A DNA stretch of 8,140 bases, from assembly GCF_002428305.1 (NCBI RefSeq), contig NZ_DIVJ01000035.1, positions 52,639 to 60,778 on the forward strand, read 5' to 3'. A program made the translations under genes and the position numbers. Source of the stretch: Flavobacterium sp. UBA6135. GTDB lineage: Bacteria > Bacteroidota > Bacteroidia > Flavobacteriales > Flavobacteriaceae. Shown here piece after piece: positions 1 to 5,855 of the stretch. The stretch's first letter is position 1. Each line of letters opens with the position of its first letter. The notes under the pieces are model-generated. The model did not search any database. It was not told where the DNA came from and saw nothing but the letters and a program-made list of their open reading frames with translations.

Positions 1-133
1 TTCATCTTTGATGAAAATTCGAATTTAATCGAATAATTATTATAAAAAATTAGTGAATTAGTGGCAAAATTATTTCCAAAATTTAATTACACCCAACGGG
101 TTATTTTAATTTCCTATGGGTTTTTAATCGTTG

Positions 134-160
134 AAAAAACCTTAGTTGAAAACAACCAAG
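134..160 (-). terminator. Probable intrinsic terminator of the rrf2-nadAB-norCB transcript
   Basis: Read on the minus strand, an 8-bp stem (CUUGGUUG against CAACUAAG, one G-U wobble; plus positions 153-160 and 141-148) closes a UUUU loop. One G and then six U residues follow (plus positions 139-134). It begins 68 nt past the norB stop. This is the stem-plus-U-tract layout of a Rho-independent terminator. The stem is AT-rich and therefore only moderately stable. The plus-strand reading has no T tract, so the element serves the leftward transcript. Confidence 0.55.
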
Positions 161-227
161 TAGCTAAAACTGTATTAAGCAATTACCTTGTGCATAACCA
201 CTCAAAGTCTATTTTGAGCTGCATTTA

Positions 228-1559
228 TTAAATGCTCTTAAACAATCGAAAACGTGCCCTTTGCCTGAAGGAGTAAAAAAGTAAATACAATACCACACAT
301 GCTAAACTTACAAACAAGATTGTTCCGGTGATGATGAATCCAATCATCCACGGACGACTTCTTAGCATCATTTGACCAAAAACACCTTCTGAGATTCCTG
401 CTTGCCATAAAGCTCTTTGAATGCCCATTCCGGTTAATGTTATTAAAAAAAGTAGTAATGCAATTTGAGAACTCCAGAAAACAAACGTCATTCTTTTTAA
501 AGCTTTTATACTATCAAATGTAGGTTTGATAAAATAAAAAGCTCCAGCCAACACAATCATTGTATTTATTCCAATGGTAGTTCCCATAGCATGAGCAACG
601 GTAATTTGTGTGCCATGAGTATATAAATTAAAAGCAGGTATTGACATTAATAAAGCAATCGCCAAGTTAATCATCACCCAATAATCAGCTGCCATTAAAA
701 ATCGATAGGGGAAAAAATAATAATGTGTTCTGTTTTCCATCAGTTGTTGATTCCAATTATAAAAAATACGAAGTAGAATAATCCATTCTGTCATACTTAC
801 GATATAAGAGATGTGGTGAATGTATCGATCTGTTGGAAGAATGTAGATATGATGTCCCCAATTGAACATTAAATTAAACAACCCTAAAAAATACATAGCA
901 AAAGCTAATTTACTTTGACCCATTTTTTCATCTCCTGAAATTTTTACCATTAAATAAAAAGCCAAACCGTAAATCATTTGATTTATGGCTCCCACAATCG
1001 ATCCGTTAACTTTCCATTGCAAAGTCATATCGGTGATTAAATGTTCTTTAAAATAAGGAAAAATCCAGAGGTAGTTTTCTATAAAAATAAAAGCAAAAAA
1101 TACAAGTCCGGTGAACCACATCCATTTATAAACCGGCCATTTTTTATAGGAACCTGCGTTTTTTAAATAAAATAGTAGAAAAATGAAATAAGAAATCAGA
1201 ATGGGTAATGCCCAAATTGGTTTGAATTCCCAATACTCTCTTCCTCCAAAATCGCCGGTGAAATAGCTGTAAAAAATTCCAACTAAAGCAATCAGCCATA
1301 ACGACAAATGAATGTTTAAAAGATTGTATGAAAGGGGCTTGATGGTCTCTTTTTGAAGAGCAAAAGTTACACAAGCCAATCCCCCTACAACTACACCAAA
1401 ATAGGCACTGGTTACATGCAACGGCCGTAGCGTTAAAAAACCAATAAATTCAGATTTGGCATCTGACAAACGATATGCAAATGAGGCTAAAAATCCAAAA
1501 AGTAATCCTAAGAAAAGTAATAACAATGCCAATCGTAGCAGCCAAGTTCCTGATTTCAT
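228..1559 (-). CDS. norB: Divergent NorB-like heme-copper reductase large subunit (nitric oxide reductase type)
   Basis: This is a membrane catalytic subunit of the NO reductase branch of the heme-copper superfamily, 443 aa with about 12 hydrophobic helices. That is close to the usual cNOR length of about 450-475 aa, and it lacks the long N-terminal extension of quinol NORs. NOR hallmarks seen: low-spin heme ligand H48 (RPLHV), a GREYxE motif at 106-111, the FeB pair H236-H237 (WGHH), a conserved Glu E258 (the position of P. aeruginosa E280, 21 residues after the HH pair), and YTHGTQITVAH at 313-323 with H323 as proximal heme b3 ligand. Departures: the helix VI FeB histidine aligns with N185 (WKVNG against WVVHL), the FeB glutamate with V189, and the second His of HxH with M325. 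Family alignments are from memory. The gene starts 2 bp after norC stops, so the two are probably co-translated. The chemistry could be NO reduction, but O2 reduction or NO-dismutase-like activity is not excluded. Confidence 0.85.
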   Translation of the reverse strand: MKSGTWLLRLALLLLFLGLLFGFLASFAYRLSDAKSEFIGFLTLRPLHVTSAYFGVVVGGLACVTFALQKETIKPLSYNLLNIHLSLWLIALVGIFYSYFTGDFGGREYWEFKPIWALPILISYFIFLLFYLKNAGSYKKWPVYKWMWFTGLVFFAFIFIENYLWIFPYFKEHLITDMTLQWKVNGSIVGAINQMIYGLAFYLMVKISGDEKMGQSKLAFAMYFLGLFNLMFNWGHHIYILPTDRYIHHISYIVSMTEWIILLRIFYNWNQQLMENRTHYYFFPYRFLMAADYWVMINLAIALLMSIPAFNLYTHGTQITVAHAMGTTIGINTMIVLAGAFYFIKPTFDSIKALKRMTFVFWSSQIALLLFLITLTGMGIQRALWQAGISEGVFGQMMLRSRPWMIGFIITGTILFVSLACVVLYLLFYSFRQRARFRLFKSI

Positions 1560-1561
1560 TT

Positions 1562-1996
1562 TTAATGATCTAAAGTAAATGTTCCGTTTAATTGAGGCGA
1601 GTAATGTTGCGGATTTGCAGTACCGGTTTCGTTCATGGATTGTAAAAAAACGAGTATATCCTCCATTTCCTGATTTGTCAAATCAAAAGCGGGCATTAGT
1701 CCCATTCCATTACTGATGACTGTTTTTAAAAACACATTCGAATATCCGGGTTTAGCAATTACGTTGGTTAAATCAGGTCCCAAATAGCCTCCTAAACCAT
1801 ATAATTGATGACAAGTATGGCAGTTGTGTTTTTGCCAAACATCCTTACCAGCGGCAGCCTGCTTAAGTAATGTTGCTTTTTGGGGGTCTTTTTCCCGCAT
1901 CGGTTTCAGATAAATAGAAAAGGAAAAGATTATAAATAATACACTTAGCGTTATAAAAATCGTAATCGGTGTAAATTTAACTGAAGGCATATTCAT
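1562..1996 (-). CDS. norC: NorC-like membrane-anchored cytochrome c
   Basis: This 144-aa protein has one N-terminal membrane anchor (about residues 10-30) followed by a periplasmic monoheme cytochrome c domain. The heme site is C59-H-T-C62-H63. The segment GLGGYLGPDLTN (67-78) resembles the NorC stretch that supplies calcium ligands in cNOR. M101 (LMPAF), 38 residues after the heme-binding His, is the likely sixth heme ligand. Size and layout match the small subunit of cNOR, which passes electrons to NorB. The start overlaps the end of nadB by 20 bp. An alternative ATG lies two codons in (1990) and would not change the domain. There is no Shine-Dalgarno sequence. The neighbour two bases downstream is the NorB-like subunit, which supports a NorCB complex. 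The same fold also occurs in other small cytochromes, so the name depends partly on context. Confidence 0.85.
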   Translation of the reverse strand: MNMPSVKFTPITIFITLSVLFIIFSFSIYLKPMREKDPQKATLLKQAAAGKDVWQKHNCHTCHQLYGLGGYLGPDLTNVIAKPGYSNVFLKTVISNGMGLMPAFDLTNQEMEDILVFLQSMNETGTANPQHYSPQLNGTFTLDH

Positions 1997-3518
1997 TCAT
2001 TTTGTTTGTTTCTAAATGAAGGGCGTGTGACGATTGATTGATGATAATCATGGCGGTTTGTAGCATGTTTTCCAGTTCGCAGCAATTTTTACATCGGTAA
2101 TAATAATCAACACATTCCATCAAATCGGTATGAATTTTAATCAATTGGGTCAGTGCTTTCATCTTTTCCTCCTGGTTTCCATGTAAAACCCGATAAGTCA
2201 TTATCTGTTTCACTTGGCATTTGAAATTGTACAGCACTTTTGGGAAAATAACTGCATCAGCTTTTGCTTTACTGTTTTGGAGAATAGTTTTTCTAGGAAC
2301 AATTAGATGGGTGTCGTCTATTATTTGTTTTGAAGCATTATAGGAAAAAACTAAGGCTTCCAAAAGCGAATTAGAAGCTAAGCGATTGGCTCCATGCAGA
2401 CCTGTGCAGGAGCATTCTCCCAATGCATACAAATTTTTCACCGATGTTTGGCCACAATCATTTACTTCAATACCCCCACATTGGTAATGAGCAACCGGTA
2501 CAATAGGTATTAAATCGGTCTCCGGATTGCCTCCAATTTCTTTACATTTATTAAAAATAGTTGGGAACTGGTTTTTGAAGTCTTCCTGATTTAAATGACG
2601 AACATCCAAATAGACACAATCTTCTTTGGAATGGTTGATTTCTTTGGTAATAGCTTCAGAAACAATATCTCTTGTAGCCAATTCACCTCTAATATCATAA
2701 TCAAACAAAAATCTTTTTCCATTTGAATTTATTAAATGCCCTCCAAAACCTCTGACCGCTTCCGAAATCAAAAACAAATTGCTCTTTCCTTTTTCATATA
2801 AAGCTGTAGGATGATACTGAATGTATTGCATATCGGCAATAGTTGCTCCTGCTCTAAATGCCATTGCAATTCCATCACCTGTTGCAATTTCAGGATTTGA
2901 AGTGTAGTTAAACAATTGTCCACTGCCCCCTGTAGCTAATACTATTGCTTGTGCAAAAATAGTTTTCTCTTCGTTATCAGTTCCAGTCATATAACTCATC
3001 CCAATAGCAACATTCTCATCCGATTCATTATCTGTAATGACATCCACACAAAAAGCATTGGCTAGTACTTTAATGTTTTTTGCTGCTGCAATTTTAGCCC
3101 ACAAAACCTCTTGTATATGGAAGCCTGTTTTGTCTTTGTAATGCACGACTCTATTTTGACTGTGTCCCCCTTCTAAAGCTAGATCCAACTTGCCGTTTGT
3201 GGTGGTGTCAAATTCAGCACCCCAATTAATTAGTTCATTCAAACGTTGCGGTGCTTGTTTAATGACCATTTCCACTACATTTTTATTGCATTTTCCTTGA
3301 CCTGCACTCAAAGTATCTTTGATATGTTGTTCAAAACTATCTGTAATTTGATTATAAACCGTTGCAATACCTCCTTGTGCTAAAGAAGTATTTGTCACTT
3401 CGGGTTCGCTTTTAGTCAATACAACAATCTTTAGATTTGGTTTTCTTTCATTGAGTTGAATAGCCAAAGAAAGTCCTGCTATGCCGGTTCCGGATATTAC
3501 TACATCACATGTTTTCAT
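1977..3518 (-). CDS. nadB: L-aspartate oxidase NadB
   Basis: This flavoprotein oxidises L-aspartate to iminoaspartate, the first step of de novo NAD synthesis, using O2 or fumarate as electron acceptor. The 513 aa are in the normal range for the family. Visible features are the N-terminal FAD dinucleotide motif GTGIAG (10-15), SLAQGGIA (45-52), EGGHSQNRVVH (116-126), HPTAL (236-240), an ATRD motif with R283, AHYQCGG around H344, and the flavin motif GANRLASNSLLEA (376-388). E116, H236, R283, H344 and R379 correspond to the E. coli active-site residues E121, H244, R290, H351 and R386. The extreme C-terminus is unusual: the common SRGLH stretch reads SSHALH, and the last residues are encoded across the norC start. 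It begins 4 bp after nadA stops, so the quinolinate enzymes are co-transcribed and probably coupled. Confidence 0.96.
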   Translation of the reverse strand: MKTCDVVISGTGIAGLSLAIQLNERKPNLKIVVLTKSEPEVTNTSLAQGGIATVYNQITDSFEQHIKDTLSAGQGKCNKNVVEMVIKQAPQRLNELINWGAEFDTTTNGKLDLALEGGHSQNRVVHYKDKTGFHIQEVLWAKIAAAKNIKVLANAFCVDVITDNESDENVAIGMSYMTGTDNEEKTIFAQAIVLATGGSGQLFNYTSNPEIATGDGIAMAFRAGATIADMQYIQYHPTALYEKGKSNLFLISEAVRGFGGHLINSNGKRFLFDYDIRGELATRDIVSEAITKEINHSKEDCVYLDVRHLNQEDFKNQFPTIFNKCKEIGGNPETDLIPIVPVAHYQCGGIEVNDCGQTSVKNLYALGECSCTGLHGANRLASNSLLEALVFSYNASKQIIDDTHLIVPRKTILQNSKAKADAVIFPKVLYNFKCQVKQIMTYRVLHGNQEEKMKALTQLIKIHTDLMECVDYYYRCKNCCELENMLQTAMIIINQSSHALHLETNKMNEYAFS

Positions 3519-3522
3519 TATA

Positions 3523-4455
3523 TTACATTTTAAGCATTCGTTGAATGGGTTTTTGAGCTTTGCCTATGAGCTCATCTGCAAGTAGCACTTCCGGAGATTC
3601 TTCCAAAAGACACTGATACAGTTTTTCTAAAGAATTCATTTTCATAAAAGCACATTCGCTACAAGCACAGGTGTTATCTTCTTTTGATGGTGCAGGAATA
3701 AGTATTTTATGAGGAACTTCTTGTTGCATTTTGTGCAAAATTCCATTTTCGGTTGCGATAATAAATTTTGTTTCCGGAGACGCTTTTATATAATTAATCA
3801 TACCGGAAGTAGAACCAATATATTGAGCCGTTTTTAAAATATGGGCCTCAGATTCCGGGTGAGCCACAATCACGGCATCCGGATTTTTTTGGTATAAATC
3901 AATTAATTTTTCCAATGAAAAAGCTTCGTGAACCACACAAGAACCCTCCCATAAAACCATATCTCTTCCTGTTTCTTTAATGAGGTATTTCCCTAGATTT
4001 TTATCCGGTGCAAAAACAATATTCTCCTCTTTTGGAATTGCATTAATCACCTTAACAGCATTTGACGAAGTACAAACATAGTCGCTCATGGTTTTAATTT
4101 CAGCAGAACAGTTAATGTAAGTAACCACTTTATGATTTGGGTAGTTTTTTAAAAAATCTCTAAACTTATCCGGTGGACATCCATCCGCCAGAGAACATCC
4201 GGCATTTACATCAGGCACTAACACTACTTTATTAGGATTCAAAACTTTAGCCGTTTCAGCCATAAAATAAACCCCTGCAAAAACAATAATTTCTGCATTA
4301 GTTGTGGCTGCTTTTCTTGATAATTCTAAACTATCCCCCACAAAATCGGCTATTTCTTGTATTTCCGGTGATTGATAGTAATGAGCTAAAATGACTGCTT
4401 TCTTTTGCTGCTTGAGAGCAAAAATTTTTTGTTGTAATACGTTTTTTTCTTTCAT
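3523..4455 (-). CDS. nadA: Quinolinate synthase NadA
   Basis: NadA condenses iminoaspartate from NadB with dihydroxyacetone phosphate to give quinolinate, using a [4Fe-4S] cluster. The 310 aa match the compact NadA form. Seen in the sequence: AHYYQSPEIQEIADFVGDS near the N-terminus (24-42), the three cluster cysteines C87 (NAGCSLAD), C173 (WEGSCVVHE) and most likely C268 in CACSECAFMKMN, and the conserved TSSNA (129-133) and STSGM (215-219) segments. C263 and C265 lie close to C268. The cluster has one labile iron and, as is known for such dehydratase-type clusters, is vulnerable to O2 and NO. That makes its place in an operon with an Fe-S regulator and NOR-like genes sensible. It starts 39 bp after the regulator stop and has no Shine-Dalgarno sequence. 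Confidence 0.96.
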   Translation of the reverse strand: MKEKNVLQQKIFALKQQKKAVILAHYYQSPEIQEIADFVGDSLELSRKAATTNAEIIVFAGVYFMAETAKVLNPNKVVLVPDVNAGCSLADGCPPDKFRDFLKNYPNHKVVTYINCSAEIKTMSDYVCTSSNAVKVINAIPKEENIVFAPDKNLGKYLIKETGRDMVLWEGSCVVHEAFSLEKLIDLYQKNPDAVIVAHPESEAHILKTAQYIGSTSGMINYIKASPETKFIIATENGILHKMQQEVPHKILIPAPSKEDNTCACSECAFMKMNSLEKLYQCLLEESPEVLLADELIGKAQKPIQRMLKM

Positions 4456-4463
4456 TGTAATAG

Positions 4464-4487
4464 GACTTTTTTGTCTTATTAAAAGTC
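4464..4487 (-). other. Inverted repeat between the Rrf2 gene and nadA
   Basis: Perfect 7-bp arms GACTTTT and AAAAGTC enclose a 10-nt loop, filling most of the 39-bp gap between the regulator stop and the nadA start. No U tract follows on the minus strand, so it is not a terminator. It could stabilise the mRNA, tune nadA translation, or be chance in AT-rich DNA. No function is claimed. Confidence 0.3.
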
Positions 4488-4494
4488 AAACTTT

Positions 4495-4929
4495 TTAAAT
4501 TTTTAAAAAGGTTTCATTTTCTGCTAAACCAGCAATTAAATCGGCCAAGGTAGTATTGTCGAATGCCTTTTTCAACTGTTCTCTAATTGGTTTGTATTGA
4601 TTATGAAACGGACAAGGTTTTACTTCAGAACAATCATTTAGACCAAGACTACAACGTTTATAAACCGAATCACCATCAATTGCTACAATAATAGCTCCCA
4701 ATTTAATGCTTGCTAGTTTTTCTTTAGCAATAAAAAAACCGCCGCCATTTCCTTTAAGCGAATCGACGATTTTATTTTTTGCTAACTTTTGAAGAATTTT
4801 AGCCGTAAACGACTCCGGGGAATCAATTTTTCTGGCAATTTCCCGCAAACTAATTCGATCACCCTGCTGTGTTTCTGCCGCAATAATAATGGTAGCTCTA
4901 ACAGCGTATTCACAAGTTTTAGATAACAT
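4495..4929 (-). CDS. Rrf2-family Fe-S transcriptional regulator (NsrR/IscR-like)
   Basis: A 144-aa winged-helix regulator of the Rrf2 family. The N-terminus MLSKTCEYAVRA, the recognition-helix region (about 26-55, SLREIARKI through FTAKILQKLAKNKIV) and the glycine-rich wing LKGNGGGFFIAK (58-69) are typical. Three cysteines, C93, C100 and C106, are spaced CX6CX5C, and H109 sits three residues after the last one (CPFH). IscR ligates its [2Fe-2S] cluster with three Cys and a His at the matching offset, so a cluster here is likely. IscR and S. coelicolor NsrR have CX5CX5C, and E. coli NsrR has a shorter first spacer, so the subfamily cannot be fixed from sequence. As first gene of the operon ending in norCB it probably senses NO or Fe-S/oxygen status and controls its own transcript. 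An 18-bp palindrome lies 10 bp before its start codon. Confidence 0.9.
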   Translation of the reverse strand: MLSKTCEYAVRATIIIAAETQQGDRISLREIARKIDSPESFTAKILQKLAKNKIVDSLKGNGGGFFIAKEKLASIKLGAIIVAIDGDSVYKRCSLGLNDCSEVKPCPFHNQYKPIREQLKKAFDNTTLADLIAGLAENETFLKI

Positions 4930-4939
4930 TTTTTATTTC

Positions 4940-4957
4940 AAAAATAGCACTATTTTT
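4940..4957 (-). promoter_or_regulatory. Candidate Rrf2 operator (interrupted palindrome)
   Basis: AAAAATAG-CA-CTATTTTT gives perfect 8-bp arms around a 2-bp centre. It lies between the inferred transcript start (about 4969) and the regulator start codon at 4929. That is a natural site for autorepression by a dimeric Rrf2 protein. It does not match the published E. coli NsrR or IscR consensus, so assignment to this regulator rests on position and symmetry. An alternative is an RNA hairpin that limits translation. Confidence 0.4.
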
Positions 4958-4971
4958 TCACAATTCTACGA

Positions 4972-4982
4972 GCAAAATTATA
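4972..4982 (-). promoter_or_regulatory. Promoter -7/-10 element for the rrf2-nadAB-norCB operon
   Basis: On the minus strand these bases read TATAATTTTGC. They contain both a perfect TATAAT and the Bacteroidota primary-sigma -7 motif TAnnTTTG (TAATTTTG). Transcription would begin near 4969, giving a 5' leader of about 40 nt. No TTG-type -33 element is seen at the expected place. That region is instead occupied by the Crp/Fnr-like palindrome, as expected for an activator-dependent promoter. Confidence 0.55.
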
Positions 4983-5001
4983 AAGACATAAAGAAAGAAG
5001 G

Positions 5002-5017
5002 TATGATTTAAATCATA
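5002..5017 (-). promoter_or_regulatory. Crp/Fnr-family binding site
   Basis: TATGATTTAAATCATA is a perfect 16-bp palindrome containing TGAT-N4-ATCA, the core of the FNR/DNR/CRP box (consensus TTGAT-N4-ATCAA). It abuts the nrdG stop codon. Its centre is about 40 bp upstream of the start point inferred from the -7 element, matching the class II activator position near -41.5. An FNR- or DNR-type activator responding to low oxygen or NO is the natural candidate. Which family member binds cannot be told from the site. Confidence 0.6.
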
Positions 5018-5701
5018 TTACCTCATCGAAATTTGAATTTTCATTGTAGACAAATGGTTATAGTCCATAGCTTTTGAATGTTGAAGCGGTGCTATGGTTA
5101 TCGATTCGTTTCTAAAATGTTGCAAATAATATGTTCCTTCATAACCATTTATCTCTAATAAATGTATCATTTCTAAGATATCGTCTTCCTTTAGTAATTC
5201 GGAATGAATGGTGGTTCGCACTTCATGTGTAACTTCATGTTTTTGAATTACAGTCAAACTTTCAAAAAACTGGTTGTAAAAATTTGCTTTGGTTATGTCT
5301 TTCGTTTTCAGTTTAGTAGCTTTAAAATCTAAGGCTATATAGTCTATCAGTTTTAATTTCAAAGCTGCTGCTAACCGATGTGGCATGCTCCCATTGGTAT
5401 CTACTTTGACCAAAAAACCCATTGTTTTAATTGAATGCATGGCATCCAATACTTCTTTGTGTAACAAACATTCTCCACCACTAAATACGACAGCATCTAA
5501 CAAGCCTTTCCGTTTTTCTAAGAAAGAGAGTATTTCGGGAATAGAATAATTTCCCTTCCCGAAAACAATCTCCGGATTGTAGCAATAACTGCACTTCATG
5601 TTACATCCGGGAAACCAAAGAATACATGCCGTATGGTCAGGATAATCTAATAATGTGAAAGCAGTAATGCTATGAATCTTCTTTTTAGCACTTGGTTTCA
5701 T
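5018..5701 (-). CDS. nrdG: Anaerobic ribonucleotide reductase activating protein NrdG (radical SAM)
   Basis: This is the radical SAM activase that uses S-adenosylmethionine and a [4Fe-4S] cluster to place a glycyl radical on NrdD. The protein taken here is 227 aa, starting at MKPSAKKK. The core opens with ITAFTLLDYPD and FPGCNMKCSYCYNPEI, where C33, C37 and C40 form the CX3CX2C cluster site. The SAM-binding SGGE follows at 74-77, and KVDTNGS (99-105) is a further conserved strand. The frame is open 18 codons further, to an ATG at 5755. That extension is antisense to nothing but coincides with the glycyl-radical ORF read in another frame, and family members begin close to the FxLLDYP segment, so the start at 5701 is preferred. 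It overlaps the 56-codon ORF by 17 bp, indicating translational coupling. A Crp/Fnr-like palindrome begins right after its stop. Confidence 0.93.
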   Translation of the reverse strand: MKPSAKKKIHSITAFTLLDYPDHTACILWFPGCNMKCSYCYNPEIVFGKGNYSIPEILSFLEKRKGLLDAVVFSGGECLLHKEVLDAMHSIKTMGFLVKVDTNGSMPHRLAAALKLKLIDYIALDFKATKLKTKDITKANFYNQFFESLTVIQKHEVTHEVRTTIHSELLKEDDILEMIHLLEINGYEGTYYLQHFRNESITIAPLQHSKAMDYNHLSTMKIQISMR

Positions 5702-5855
5702 TAAAATGGGTACGTTGTTTGTGTTCCCCTTTTTTTCCAATGTTAAAGCTTTCAACCGGTCGATGATAACCCATCACTCTGGTGTAAACTAAGCATTTTG
5801 TTCGCATTTCGTTGTGTTGTCCCAACACTAATTTAGAAAGGGTTTGTGTTTTCAT
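5685..5855 (-). CDS. nrdD: Detached glycyl-radical segment of anaerobic ribonucleotide reductase (56 aa)
   Basis: A 56-codon ORF, ATG at 5855 and TAA at 5685-5687, encodes what is normally the C-terminal end of NrdD. Residues 18-34 read RTKCLVYTRVMGYHRPV. RVMGYHRPV is the glycyl-radical motif with G29 as the radical residue, followed by FNIGKKGEHKQRTHF (37-51), the usual NrdD tail. The long nrdD frame ends just before where this piece should begin. The two frames overlap by 23 bp, and this ORF is in the +1 frame relative to nrdD. It also overlaps the nrdG start by 17 bp. Either the reductase is naturally two polypeptides, with this one acting as a separate radical-carrying subunit comparable in concept to GrcA/YfiD for pyruvate formate-lyase, or a +1 ribosomal frameshift, mutation or sequencing error joins or breaks the gene. 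An own ATG and tight overlaps on both sides favour a genuine gene. Cysteines at 21 and 56 are present. Confidence 0.85.
   Translation of the reverse strand: MKTQTLSKLVLGQHNEMRTKCLVYTRVMGYHRPVESFNIGKKGEHKQRTHFNETKC

Noticed and set aside
1..36. Eleven plus-strand codons ending in TAA that could be the tail of a gene entering from the left
   Set aside because: A run this short occurs easily by chance and has no recognisable sequence. The same bases also form small palindromes.
61..231. Plus-strand ORF with a GTG start, 56 codons, convergent with norB
   Set aside because: There is no ATG and no recognisable motif. It contains the likely minus-strand terminator (134-160) and the end of norB, so it is most likely a chance opening in intergenic DNA.
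216..237. Hairpin across the norB stop codon (GCATTT/AAATGC with flanking GAGC/GCTC), plus a CTCAAA/TTTGAG pair at 201-218
   Set aside because: Neither is followed by a U tract on the minus strand. The structure at 134-160 is the better terminator.
5002..5017. The palindrome after nrdG as a transcription terminator
   Set aside because: It has no loop of useful size and no U tract after it. The Fnr core and promoter spacing explain it better.
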